From Flavobacteriales bacterium UBA852 (lineage in GTDB: Bacteria > Bacteroidota > Bacteroidia > Flavobacteriales_E > Vicingaceae), in contig DBGO01000003.1 of assembly GCA_002295925.1 (NCBI GenBank), positions 49,239 through 113,238 of the forward strand: 64,000 nucleotides of DNA, in the 5' to 3' direction. Below the pieces are notes generated by a model, which searched no databases, was not told the origin of the DNA, and saw nothing but the letters and a program-made list of their open reading frames with translations. Positions 25,621 through 33,696 of the stretch are shown here, piece after piece. The position numbers were made by a program, and so were the translations under genes. Positions within the stretch are counted from its first letter, which is position 1. The number at the start of each line of letters is the position of its first letter.

Positions 25621-26157
25621 ATGAAAAATAAAAAGACAGCAAATGCAGAATTAGGCCGGTTGAGTGTGGAAGAATTTAAGAAGAAAGAAAAAATCCCGAT
25701 TTCGGTTGTTTTGGATGATATAAGAAGTTTAAACAATATAGGCAGTGTGTTTAGAACGGCAGATGCTTTTGCTTTAGAGCAAATAATACTTTGCGGAATT
25801 ACGGCAAAACCTCCGCACAGAGAAATTCAAAAAACGGCTTTAGGTGCAACGGAATCGGTAGATTGGTTATATGAATCTTCTGTAGTAGAAGCAATTGAAA
25901 AATTAAAAAATGAAGGATATAAAGTGGCGGCAATTGAGCAAGCCGAGAAGAAAGTTTGGTTACAAGATGTTTCTTACTCGGGAGAAAAAATGGCTGTTGT
26001 ATTCGGAAATGAAGTAAAGGGTGTGTCGCAACAAGCGGTAGATGTGTGCGATTTTGTTATTGAAATACCGCAATTTGGCACTAAACATTCCTTAAATATA
26101 AGTGTTTCTGCCGGAGTTGTTTTATGGCATTTGGTTCACCAAGTTATTGATAAATAA
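25621..26157 (+). CDS. TrmH/SpoU-family RNA methyltransferase
   Basis: A 178-residue SPOUT methyltransferase that transfers a methyl group from AdoMet to a ribose 2'-OH in tRNA or rRNA. Three family motifs are visible: RSLNNIGSVFRTADAF (motif 1, with the catalytic Arg), MAVVFGNEVKGVSQQAVD (motif 2) and IEIPQFGTKHSLNISVSAGV (motif 3, the trefoil-knot AdoMet site). It has no N-terminal RNA-binding extension, so the target RNA cannot be named. It ends at a terminator shared with the opposite gene. Confidence 0.92.
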   Translation: MKNKKTANAELGRLSVEEFKKKEKIPISVVLDDIRSLNNIGSVFRTADAFALEQIILCGITAKPPHREIQKTALGATESVDWLYESSVVEAIEKLKNEGYKVAAIEQAEKKVWLQDVSYSGEKMAVVFGNEVKGVSQQAVDVCDFVIEIPQFGTKHSLNISVSAGVVLWHLVHQVIDK

Positions 26158-26158
26158 A

Positions 26159-26187
26159 AAAGAGCATCCCGTTTCAGGATGCTCTTT
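26159..26187. terminator. Bidirectional terminator
   Basis: An 11-bp stem (26159-26169 with 26177-26187) with a 7-base loop and flanking A/T runs. It lies between the convergent methyltransferase gene and the coiled-coil protein gene. Confidence 0.8.
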
Positions 26188-26201
26188 AAAGAGTTCAAAA
26201 G

Positions 26202-27461
26202 CTATTTCTTATTGTATTTCTTTTTAAGTTTTTTCAACTTTTTCTCTAATTTTTTTTGTTGCTCATCGAGTTTGGCATACTTGGCATTAATTTTCTCTTG
26301 CTCGGCTTTTGCTTTTTCGGCATCCAGTTTTCCTTTTTTTATTTTTTTGTCCAATTTTTTCTGAGCAGCATCGACTTTTTTGCGTTTCTCATCCAGTTTT
26401 TTCTGAGTATCTTCCAATTTTTTTAGTTGAGCGGCGTAAGCTTCTTCTGCTTTCTTCTCTTTCTCGGCTGCAGCAGCTTCCTTTTCGGCTTCTTTGGCTT
26501 TTTTAGCTTCTTCTTTGGCTTGTTTTTCTTCCTTCAAAGCTTTCTCTTTTTCTTCTTTGGCTTTCTTTTCTGCTTCTTCACGTTCTTTACGCGCTTGTTC
26601 TTCTTTCTTTTTAGCTTCTTCGGTTTTTTTGTTTGCTTCTTTCTTTACTTCACTTTCAGCCTTTTTGGTTGATGATTCAGCTTCTTTTTTGGCTTTTTTA
26701 GCCTCTTTTTCAGCTTTTTCGCGCGCTTGTTGCTCTTCTAATTTTTTTAGTTCTTCTTCGCGTTGCTTTGCAGCCATTTCGCGCTCTTTTGCAGCTTGTT
26801 CGGCTGTTTTGGCTTTCTCTTCGATAGTTGAAGAAGATGTTTTGGAAGCCAACTCTTCTTTTTCGGCTTTAAGTTGCTCGGCTTTTTGCTTGGCTTCTTC
26901 GGCGCGTTTTGCAGCTTCTTCTTTCGCTTTTTGAGCTTTTTCGGCATCGGTTTGATATTTTTCCGATTTCGTTTCGGCTTCTTTTGCTTTTTCTTGATGC
27001 GTTTCGGCTTTTTGTTCTAATTGAGTGGATTTTTGTTCGGCTTTAGCCAAAATTTTATCTACATGCGATTGGATGGCAATTACTTGTTCTCCCGTACCTT
27101 TGATTAAAGGAATAGTGGTGTTGAACCCATTGGTTAAAACAGCTCCGGTGATTTTATAAGTTGTAAATCCGGTTTTTGAACAACTGATAACAACCGGCAT
27201 GCGGTTATAATCGGTTAAATTAATGTTGGCTAATCCTTGGTTGTTGGTGGTTGCTTGTGCAAGAGTTTTACCATTTTGCAAAATAGAAACCGTAGCCCCT
27301 TCAAGTGGTTTTCCGTTGTAGGTTACATTAATTTGCACTTTAATGTTTGCCTTTTTGCTTATTTCAATTTTGCTCGAATTAGAATTTGGCGTTGCATTTG
27401 CATGGTTAAATGTTGCGGCAATAATTGCCAAACTTAATAATGTGGTAATTTTTTTATTCAT
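26202..27461 (-). CDS. Exported Ala/Lys/Glu-rich coiled-coil protein with an N-terminal Ig-like/carboxypeptidase-regulatory domain
   Basis: A 419-residue protein. It starts with a signal peptide (LLSLAIIAATFNHANA), followed by a beta-sandwich of about 85 residues (VTYNGKPLEGATVSILQNGK, TTNNQGLANINLTDY), like the carboxypeptidase-regulatory/SpaA type found in Bacteroidota surface proteins. From about residue 130 to the end it is almost only Ala, Lys, Glu and Gln (EKAEKEAKKAKKEAESS and similar), predicted as a very long helix or coiled coil ending KKLKKKYNKK. The layout recalls TolA-like periplasm-spanning helices, but there is no membrane anchor and no TolA C-domain. No catalytic residues seen; a structural or spacer role is an inference. 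Confidence 0.8.
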   Translation of the reverse strand: MNKKITTLLSLAIIAATFNHANATPNSNSSKIEISKKANIKVQINVTYNGKPLEGATVSILQNGKTLAQATTNNQGLANINLTDYNRMPVVISCSKTGFTTYKITGAVLTNGFNTTIPLIKGTGEQVIAIQSHVDKILAKAEQKSTQLEQKAETHQEKAKEAETKSEKYQTDAEKAQKAKEEAAKRAEEAKQKAEQLKAEKEELASKTSSSTIEEKAKTAEQAAKEREMAAKQREEELKKLEEQQAREKAEKEAKKAKKEAESSTKKAESEVKKEANKKTEEAKKKEEQARKEREEAEKKAKEEKEKALKEEKQAKEEAKKAKEAEKEAAAAEKEKKAEEAYAAQLKKLEDTQKKLDEKRKKVDAAQKKLDKKIKKGKLDAEKAKAEQEKINAKYAKLDEQQKKLEKKLKKLKKKYNKK

Positions 27462-27491
27462 GACTGTTGATTTAATATTAGTAAATATACG

Positions 27492-28073
27492 TTATTTATC
27501 TTCTTTTTGTTTGACTTTTAATTCAATTTCTGTAACGCCTCCTGAGATGATGTATTTCATTATTTCGGCAGAAGGGACATCCAGCAAGCGAATATTTTGA
27601 GCCGGAACAATGATGAAATTTCCGGTAATAGCGTAAGAAAAGGGAAGATAAACGCCCACTTTATCTTCATTGATGCCTATTTTAGATAAGTCTTTGCAAG
27701 TGATAAAACCAATTTTTTCAACCTCAGGAGCTATTTTTACCAAAACCGGTTCGGTAAATCGTTTTTTTTGTCCAACAAATGCCGAAATCAAATCTTTTAT
27801 GGAGGAATAAATGATTTTAATCAACGGAACTCTTTCGAACCATTTTTCGAATTTGGAAAATACCGAAGATAAATATAATGAACCAAAGTATCCGATTAGT
27901 GTAATAACAATGAGCATTAATATTAAGCCCAAGCCCGGCGTGTCAAATGGGTTTAAACTCTCGAGCAATACAAACAGTTCAATTATAATATAAACGGTTA
28001 ATCCAATAGGCAAGATGTAGAGTAAGCCCTGTAAAAAATACGAAAAGAGTCGTTTATATGTAAATTTGTTCAT
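27492..28073 (-). CDS. DUF502 family membrane protein
   Basis: A 193-residue membrane protein starting MNKFTYKRLFSYFLQGLLYI at 28073. Two hydrophobic helices (about 12-34 and 46-66) are followed by the DUF502 signature IPLIKIIYSSIKDLI-like block (here VPLIKIIYSSIKDLISAF) and a soluble domain with VGVYLPFSYAITGNFIIVP. DUF502 proteins are widespread and of unknown function. It lies 26 bases after the MmcQ gene and 30 bases before the coiled-coil protein gene, so the minus-strand set may be one operon. Confidence 0.88.
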   Translation of the reverse strand: MNKFTYKRLFSYFLQGLLYILPIGLTVYIIIELFVLLESLNPFDTPGLGLILMLIVITLIGYFGSLYLSSVFSKFEKWFERVPLIKIIYSSIKDLISAFVGQKKRFTEPVLVKIAPEVEKIGFITCKDLSKIGINEDKVGVYLPFSYAITGNFIIVPAQNIRLLDVPSAEIMKYIISGGVTEIELKVKQKEDK

Positions 28074-28099
28074 TATGTCTAAAGTTGTAAGCAAATATA

Positions 28100-28453
28100 C
28101 TACTTTGCAATGGTTTGTTTAACTCGTTTGGGCAGTTTGTCATAAACCAGTTGATACGAATGACGAATAAGAGAGTGTAGCATTTCATCGTTTATGTTCC
28201 CATTTGTTGAAACACTGTTCCAATGTTTTTTGTTCATGTGATAGCCGGGCAAAATATCTTCCGGATATTGTGCTCTCAGTTCAAGTGCTTTGTCTGGATT
28301 GCATTTTAAATTAATGAAGTCAAAAGAATCAATATTTGTCAAAGCAAACATTTTTCCGCCCACTTTGAAAACCAATGTTTTGTCATCAAAAGGAAAACTC
28401 TCTTCTACGCCAGGTAAAGAAAGACAAAAATCAACATATTGTTCAATAGTCAT
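28100..28453 (-). CDS. MmcQ/YjbR-family protein
   Basis: A 117-residue protein with the MmcQ/YjbR pattern: CLSLPGVEESFPFDDKTLVF at the N-terminus, then FALTNIDSFDFINLKCNPDK, and the C-terminal HLIHSY-type block (LIRHSYQLVYDKLPKRVK). The family has a CyaY-like double-wing fold and is often annotated as DNA-binding, but its role is unknown. Its start overlaps the end of the Lrp-type regulator by 11 bases, so the two are probably translationally coupled. Confidence 0.88.
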   Translation of the reverse strand: MTIEQYVDFCLSLPGVEESFPFDDKTLVFKVGGKMFALTNIDSFDFINLKCNPDKALELRAQYPEDILPGYHMNKKHWNSVSTNGNINDEMLHSLIRHSYQLVYDKLPKRVKQTIAK

Positions 28454-28913
28454 AAGGAACTATTTTGGAGTCTTTGGCTTGTGACAGTACAACCATAGAT
28501 TGCATTTTGCTGATTTCTTGTATGTCGCCCAGTTTTTCTTTTATTAATTTATCAAACTCGGGGATATCTTTCACCATTATTTTAAGCAAATAATCAGAAT
28601 TGCCGGTTACGTTATAACATTCTACCACTTCGTCAATTGCATTTATTTTTTGAATAAAATTTTCAATGGCATCGCTCATTTGACGAACCAAAGAAATTTG
28701 CATAAAAATAGTAATGTTTACTCCCAAAGCTTTTTCGTCAACCAATGCATGGTAACTTTTTATTAAGCCGCTTTTTTCGAGTTTTTTTACTCTTTCAAGC
28801 GTGGGGGCCGGCGATAACCCGATTTCTTTAGAAAGCTGAAGGTTAGTTATTTTACCGTTTTCTTGTAATCGTTTTAAAATTTTTAAATCTATTTCGTCCA
28901 AAGATAATTTCAT
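28443..28913 (-). CDS. Lrp/AsnC-family transcriptional regulator
   Basis: A 156-residue regulator. Residues 1-60 form the winged helix-turn-helix (LDEIDLKILKRLQENGKITN, then LQLSKEIGLSPAPTLERVKK). Residues about 65-150 form the RAM ligand-binding/oligomerisation domain (VDEKALGVNITIFMQISL, VVECYNVTGNSDYLLKIMVK). Family members sense amino acids and form octamers. The ligand is not clear. It is first of a minus-strand set with MmcQ and possibly DUF502, and divergent from gpsA. Confidence 0.94.
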   Translation of the reverse strand: MKLSLDEIDLKILKRLQENGKITNLQLSKEIGLSPAPTLERVKKLEKSGLIKSYHALVDEKALGVNITIFMQISLVRQMSDAIENFIQKINAIDEVVECYNVTGNSDYLLKIMVKDIPEFDKLIKEKLGDIQEISKMQSMVVLSQAKDSKIVPYDY

Positions 28914-29077
28914 AAAAACAAGATAATTTGAAATTTTATTTTTTGCAAATAAAAATCAAATTTTTATATCATTCAAGTTTTTTTACTGTAACCTAACAGA
29001 AAAATATTTATGTTTCTGATAGTCAATGAGGAAAATGTATTTATTGCTTTGCATTTTAAGTTGAAAAATGCAATTTA

Positions 29078-29106
29078 TTGAAAAACCAAAGAATTTACTA
29101 CCTTTG
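29078..29106 (+). promoter_or_regulatory. Probable gpsA promoter
   Basis: TTG (29078-29080), 18 bases, then TACCTTTG (29099-29106). Both the -33 TTG and the -7 TAnnTTTG elements fit the Bacteroidota consensus, and the -7 lies 19 bases before the gpsA ATG at 29126. Confidence 0.6.
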
Positions 29107-29125
29107 TTTACTAAGCATAATACGT

Positions 29126-30121
29126 ATGAAAAATTTCAAAGTAGCTGTTTTGGGCGGTGGAAGCTGGGCAACTGCAATAGTGAAAATGCTCAGCAATAAT
29201 TCATCAAAAATCTATTGGTGGATGCGTGATGAAGAACAGGTAAAATACATTAACAAATATCACCATAACCCAAAATATTTGCAGTCGGTGGCTTTTGAGC
29301 CCGAAATTTTGCATGTTACCACCGATTTGAATAAAGTGTTGGATGTTGCGGATATTATTATTGTGGTGATACCTTCAGCGTTTATTCATGGTGTATTGGG
29401 GGAGGTAAAAATTAACAATGTTCACAAAAAAGTATTTGTGTCGGCGGTAAAAGGTATTGTGCCTGAGTTTCACTCTATTCCCGCACGTTATATTCATAAG
29501 CAATTTGACTTGCCTTATGAGCAAATTGCGGTTATCAGTGGCCCGTGCCATGCCGAGGAAGTTGCATTGGAGCGGTTGTCTTACTTAACAATTTCTTCGC
29601 ACAGCGAAAAAGTAGCCACAGACGTGGCTGAGCTGTTATCGTGCCGATATATTAAAACATCGATTAGCGATGATATTTTTGGCACCGAATTTTCGGCGGT
29701 TTTAAAAAATGTGTACGCCATTGCTTCAGGAATTTGCCACGGATTAGGTTATGGAGATAATTTCCAGGCGGTTTTAATCAGTAATGCCATTCAAGAAATT
29801 GAACGCTTTGTTGACGGAATTAAAGAAATGCACCGTGATGTGAAAAGCTCAGCTTATTTGGGCGATTTGTTGGTAACGGCTTACTCGCAATTCTCCAGAA
29901 ATCGTACATTTGGTAATATGATAGGAAAAGGGTATTCGGTAAAATCGGCACAAATGGAAATGAATATGATTGCCGAAGGATACTATGCCGCCAAAAGTAT
30001 TTACGAAATAAATAAAAAGTTCAATATTGATATGCCAATCGCTACGGCTGTGTATCATATTTTGTACGAAAAAATATCGCCCGTAATTGAAATGCGTATT
30101 TTAAGTGATATTTTAAAATAA
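29126..30121 (+). CDS. gpsA: Glycerol-3-phosphate dehydrogenase, NAD(P)+
   Basis: A 331-residue cytosolic enzyme that reduces dihydroxyacetone phosphate to sn-glycerol-3-phosphate for phospholipid synthesis. The start at 29126 places the dinucleotide-binding motif VAVLGGGSWATAIVKML at residues 5-21; a longer frame from a TTG at 29078 overlaps the promoter and is rejected. Other landmarks: KGIVPEFHSIPARYI, ISGPCHAEEVALERLSYLTI, the catalytic Lys in AVLKNVYAIASGICHGLGYGDN, and SRNRTFGNMIGKGYSV. Divergent from the Lrp-type gene. Confidence 0.95.
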   Translation: MKNFKVAVLGGGSWATAIVKMLSNNSSKIYWWMRDEEQVKYINKYHHNPKYLQSVAFEPEILHVTTDLNKVLDVADIIIVVIPSAFIHGVLGEVKINNVHKKVFVSAVKGIVPEFHSIPARYIHKQFDLPYEQIAVISGPCHAEEVALERLSYLTISSHSEKVATDVAELLSCRYIKTSISDDIFGTEFSAVLKNVYAIASGICHGLGYGDNFQAVLISNAIQEIERFVDGIKEMHRDVKSSAYLGDLLVTAYSQFSRNRTFGNMIGKGYSVKSAQMEMNMIAEGYYAAKSIYEINKKFNIDMPIATAVYHILYEKISPVIEMRILSDILK

Positions 30122-30250
30122 ATTCAGGGTATAATTTTCTGATAATCAGAAGTCAAAGTTTTATATGGTTGTTAAGCCTGCATTTTTAGTAACAAAAATT
30201 AATAGTTTTACGTTAAGTAAAAAGTACTATGGAATAAATCTTACGGGCTT

Positions 30251-30928
30251 ATGAAACTTACTGTTGCTATTGTCGACGACCATCCTTTGTTTAGAAAAGG
30301 GTTTAAAAACTTATTGGAAAGCATACCGGAAATAGACTCGGTAATTGAGGCGGAAAATGGTGTGGAAATGCTCGAAAAACTTCAAACACACAAACCCGAT
30401 ATTGTTCTTACCGATATTAAAATGCCCGAAATGGACGGTAAAGAACTTACGGATTTTATAAAAAAACATTATCCTGAAATAAAAGTTATAGTGGTAAGTA
30501 TGTTTGATGATGAAGATATTATTGTGGATATTGTGAAGCGTGGAGCAAATGCTTTTTTATCAAAACAAAGCACAACCGAAGAGGTGCAAAATGCCATTCA
30601 AACGGTAGTGAATAATGATTATTATTTTAATGAAATGGTTTCGGCGGCGTTGGTAAAGGGGATTGTTTCGCAAAAGAAAGAATCGGAAAATAGTTCAAAA
30701 AACGATAACAAAGATAGAGAAAATGATATTAATGGTTTTACCGATAAAGAGCTAAAAGTGCTAAAACTCTTGTGCAAAGAATACACCAATAAAGAAATTG
30801 CCGAAGCACTTGATTTAAGTCCGAAAACAATAGAAGGTTATAAGTCAAGGTTGTTGGAAAAAACGGGAGCCAAGTCGAGTGTAGGACTGGCTTTGTTTGC
30901 CGTTCGAAACGGACTTATTCGTCTTTAA
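30251..30928 (+). CDS. Response regulator, NarL/FixJ type (LuxR HTH)
   Basis: A 225-residue two-component regulator. The receiver domain has the acidic pair D9/D10, phospho-acceptor Asp55 in VLTDIKMPEMDG, and Lys105 in FLSKQS. A charged linker (about 137-157) leads to a LuxR-type DNA-binding domain (FTDKELKVLKLLCKEYTNKE, then LSPKTIEGYKSRLLEKTGA). No cognate kinase is adjacent. It is convergent with the anti-sigma/TPR gene and overlaps its 3' end by 14 bases, so the two may interfere at the transcript level. Confidence 0.95.
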   Translation: MKLTVAIVDDHPLFRKGFKNLLESIPEIDSVIEAENGVEMLEKLQTHKPDIVLTDIKMPEMDGKELTDFIKKHYPEIKVIVVSMFDDEDIIVDIVKRGANAFLSKQSTTEEVQNAIQTVVNNDYYFNEMVSAALVKGIVSQKKESENSSKNDNKDRENDINGFTDKELKVLKLLCKEYTNKEIAEALDLSPKTIEGYKSRLLEKTGAKSSVGLALFAVRNGLIRL

Positions 30929-32225
30929 GAGAGTCTAATAATTCTTGGGCTTGCGTAGCATAAAATGAACGCTCATTAACAATTTCTTTGAGCAGTTTTT
31001 TTGCTTTTTTCTTCTCGTTCAATTCAATTAAGACTTTAGCTTTATGAAATTTTGCCTCTTCGTGAAAAACAGACACTTTTTCGTTCAATGTTTTGTCAAA
31101 GTATTTTAATGCCTTTTGCCAATTTTCTTGTTCTTCGTAAACAATTCCTTTGTAAAAAAGCGCATTTACGTCGTGCGGTTCTTTTTGCTCGATGGTAGAA
31201 AATTTCCGGATAGCTTTTGGATAATCTTTATGTTTTAAATCTTCCAGCGCACTTTCCAATATCTGAACATACGTTTTTTTCACAATTATCGACGTGTCAA
31301 ATGCTGCATTGAGGTCATTTTCGTTTTCCATAGCCGGCGACACAGACAGTGATTCGGCTAATTTTTGTGTCTGTTCTTTTTTGGCATATTCGGTGGTGTA
31401 ATCGTATATTTTAAATCCCTTGACGTATAATGTTTTTTGGTCGTATTTACTTTTCTTGGCAGAAACTTTTTGTTTGGAGGGAGATTTTGTGGTGGTTCTT
31501 TCCGGTACTGATACCATTCGTGGAGCTGTTGTTGGCTTTGCACTTTTTAAGGTGTTTTCCTCATTTTCCGAATCATCATAAAATTCGTTTTTTATTTCTT
31601 CATCGCTTATTGTAGGTTCTTCTTGAACGGAAGATTCGATAAGAGTATTGATAAGTTCACCTTCTTGTTGCGCTTCAATCTCTTGTTGCATTTCAATGTC
31701 ATTCTCTATAGTATTATCTTGCAAAGCAATGTCTGAAGCGGTTTCTTTTTGGGTTTCAGGAAGTTTATTATCAACAGTTGATTGTTTTTCAATTGTTTCA
31801 ATTTCAACCTTATTTTTTTTTACAGGGGCAAATCCGGTTTCTACTTCTTCTTTTTCTGTTTTACTTTGGTTGATACTCAATTCTTTATTTAGATTTTGGT
31901 TTGGAAAATGATTGATTCCCCAATGGGCAATACCCAGCAAAAGCGCTATTGAAGCGGCAATCATAAAGTAATCTTTCAGATGATTTTTTTTGTGTGATGC
32001 AGTTTTTTTATCAATCAATTCATCAAGTTGAGCTGTAGAAATAGTTACAGGGTTCGCCAAATACCCTTCAACCGCTTCATTGCAAAGCGGACAGTCAACC
32101 AAATGCTTTTCAATAGCGTATAATTCTTTGTCGGATAGATTGTTAGCCAATAATTTGTCTATTTGCTCTTTGGTTAGGCAGTTGGTTTCAGAAAATATTT
32201 CGTTATGTAAATCTTTGTATTTCAT
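30915..32225 (-). CDS. Membrane anti-sigma-like protein: zinc finger, one TM helix, TPR C-terminus
   Basis: A 436-residue protein. The N-terminal cytosolic part has a ZAS-like zinc finger, H41-x3-C45-x2-C48 (HLVDCPLCNEAVEGYL), with Cys16 upstream as a possible fourth ligand. One transmembrane helix follows at about 86-105 (YFMIAASIALLLGIAHWGI). The periplasmic part is a long Glu/Thr/Lys-rich linker, then TPR repeats (DYPKAIRKFSTIEQKEPHDV, NALFYKGIVYEEQENWQKAL). It overlaps the ECF sigma gene by 4 bases (ATGA), so it is almost surely that sigma factor's regulator. Inference: the TPR region senses or binds a periplasmic partner. Confidence 0.82.
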   Translation of the reverse strand: MKYKDLHNEIFSETNCLTKEQIDKLLANNLSDKELYAIEKHLVDCPLCNEAVEGYLANPVTISTAQLDELIDKKTASHKKNHLKDYFMIAASIALLLGIAHWGINHFPNQNLNKELSINQSKTEKEEVETGFAPVKKNKVEIETIEKQSTVDNKLPETQKETASDIALQDNTIENDIEMQQEIEAQQEGELINTLIESSVQEEPTISDEEIKNEFYDDSENEENTLKSAKPTTAPRMVSVPERTTTKSPSKQKVSAKKSKYDQKTLYVKGFKIYDYTTEYAKKEQTQKLAESLSVSPAMENENDLNAAFDTSIIVKKTYVQILESALEDLKHKDYPKAIRKFSTIEQKEPHDVNALFYKGIVYEEQENWQKALKYFDKTLNEKVSVFHEEAKFHKAKVLIELNEKKKAKKLLKEIVNERSFYATQAQELLDSLKDE

Positions 32226-32818
32226 CCTTCATTAATTCGAGTTTCCATAAGTTTTTTCAAGTTGCGCTTACCGTTTTGGATGTAGCTTTTTACTTTTTTC
32301 AGGTTGTAACCGGTTATTTGCACTATATCGGCATACGATTTTTGTTTTAAGTAAAATAACTTGATGCATTCTTTTTGTTCATCTTTTAATAATTCAATTG
32401 CTATTTCCAAATCGGTCAATTGTTTTTCTATGGTATTATGTTCATCTTCTTCCCAAAAATTATCATAAGCATCATCTTGCGAAAAACTATGTTCATACAC
32501 ATTTTGTTTTTTTGAAATGGTTGATTGTTTGCGAATTTTCATCAAACAAAAGTTGCGTGTTTTGCTGTGCAGCCACGATTTAAAATTTTGAATTTGATGA
32601 TGTTTCAAATCGTTAAAAAGCTCTTCATAAATTTGCATCATTGCATCTTTGGCTTCATCTTCGTTTTTCAGGTATTTTAAGCTTATGCCAAAAACCAAAT
32701 GATTGTATCTTTTGAACAATTCGCCCAATATTTGGGCATTGTGGCTTTTCCTGAATTGAGCAATCAATTCGGCATCCGAGAGTTGGTCAATATTTTTCTT
32801 TTGCCCGAAAAGCCACAT
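32222..32818 (-). CDS. ECF-type RNA polymerase sigma factor
   Basis: A 198-residue sigma factor. Region 2: LIAQFRKSHNAQILGELFKR, then HLVFGISLKYLKNEDEAKDA. Region 4 helix-turn-helix: QKECIKLFYLKQKSYADIVQ, then ITGYNLKKVKSYIQNGKRNL. It starts 12 bases after the plug-domain gene and overlaps the anti-sigma gene by 4 bases. In Bacteroidota, such sigma factors are released when a membrane anti-sigma is inactivated, often in response to a signal from a TonB-dependent outer-membrane protein. Confidence 0.92.
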   Translation of the reverse strand: MWLFGQKKNIDQLSDAELIAQFRKSHNAQILGELFKRYNHLVFGISLKYLKNEDEAKDAMMQIYEELFNDLKHHQIQNFKSWLHSKTRNFCLMKIRKQSTISKKQNVYEHSFSQDDAYDNFWEEDEHNTIEKQLTDLEIAIELLKDEQKECIKLFYLKQKSYADIVQITGYNLKKVKSYIQNGKRNLKKLMETRINEG

Positions 32819-32830
32819 GCTTAAAATGGT

Positions 32831-33541
32831 TTACTTTTTCATTTTTACAAGATCAAAATATCCTTTGGTTTGCACAACTACTACTCCGCCCAATACATCG
32901 CCATAAATGGCAGGCACACCGCCGGTATAAACTTTCATAGAGCCAATAGCTTGCCCGGGAATGTGCATTTCTCCGTCGGGCGATTTTACTCCGTCAACAA
33001 TAATTTGTGTGTTTTCGGGTCGGCTGCCACGAACATAAACATCTTTACCGTTTTCGGCAACAATTATTCCGCCCAATGCGCGCAACATCATTTTGGGTTC
33101 ATTGATATTTGGATTGTGTTCAAAGTCAGTAGGAGTAAGCATTTCTACACTTGGCTCAGAAGGTTTTATCAGCGGACGCTCGCAATCGTAACAAATAATA
33201 TCGATTACGGGTAAATCTTCTGCCGCTGACTGCAGTGTTGCATTAACATAAGCGGTTTCGTTGGCAGTAACGGTTATGTCGGTATATTTTTTTGTTTGAT
33301 ATCCAAGAAATTGAATAACGACAGTATATTTTCCGGGTGTAAGCCCCGAAATTTTATATACTCCGTTTTCGTCTGTTGTAGTTCCATGCTGCGGAGAGCC
33401 GTTAACATCGAGATATACAGTTGCATAAGGAACTCTGTTTCCGCTTTCATCTTTTACCACACCTTTTATGGTGCTGCTTTGTGAAAAGGCATTTAGGTTA
33501 ATACCTAAAATAACGATAAATAATAAGATTGCATTTTTCAT
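32831..33541 (-). CDS. Barrel-less TonB-receptor-type plug protein with carboxypeptidase-like domain
   Basis: A 236-residue exported protein: signal peptide (LLFIVILGINLNAFSQ), CarboxypepD_reg-like beta-sandwich (about 22-110; GVVKDESGNRVPYATVYLDV, ISGLTPGKYTVVIQFLGYQT), and a plug domain (about 140-230; LRALGGIIVAENGKDVYVRG, PENTQIIVDGVKSPDG, PAIYGDVLGGVVVVQTKGYF). There it stops, with no 22-stranded barrel; the sigma gene starts 12 bases on, so no barrel fragment is hidden there. The C-terminus FDLVKMKK is a natural end. A CYDCE motif sits between the two domains. Function unknown; a periplasmic signalling part for the sigma/anti-sigma pair is an inference. Confidence 0.85.
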   Translation of the reverse strand: MKNAILLFIVILGINLNAFSQSSTIKGVVKDESGNRVPYATVYLDVNGSPQHGTTTDENGVYKISGLTPGKYTVVIQFLGYQTKKYTDITVTANETAYVNATLQSAAEDLPVIDIICYDCERPLIKPSEPSVEMLTPTDFEHNPNINEPKMMLRALGGIIVAENGKDVYVRGSRPENTQIIVDGVKSPDGEMHIPGQAIGSMKVYTGGVPAIYGDVLGGVVVVQTKGYFDLVKMKK

Positions 33542-33696
33542 AATGTAAAGTTTTTTGGGTTTCTGTATAGTGGATGCAACCCAAAACTTAATTCCATAAA
33601 TGTAATGGAATTGTTTTTAAATTTTGAAAATAGCAAAAATTGTTTTATGCCATTTTTACAAAAATGGAGTATATGATTGTTTAATTTGTTTGATGC

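Noticed and set aside
26309..26934. Long Ser/Phe/Leu-rich plus-strand frames over the coiled-coil protein gene
   Set aside because: They are antisense shadows of Lys/Glu/Ala codons; composition is extreme and no family pattern is seen.
29078..29125. TTG-start extension of GpsA
   Set aside because: It would place the promoter inside the gene, while the ATG at 29126 leads directly into the dinucleotide-binding motif.
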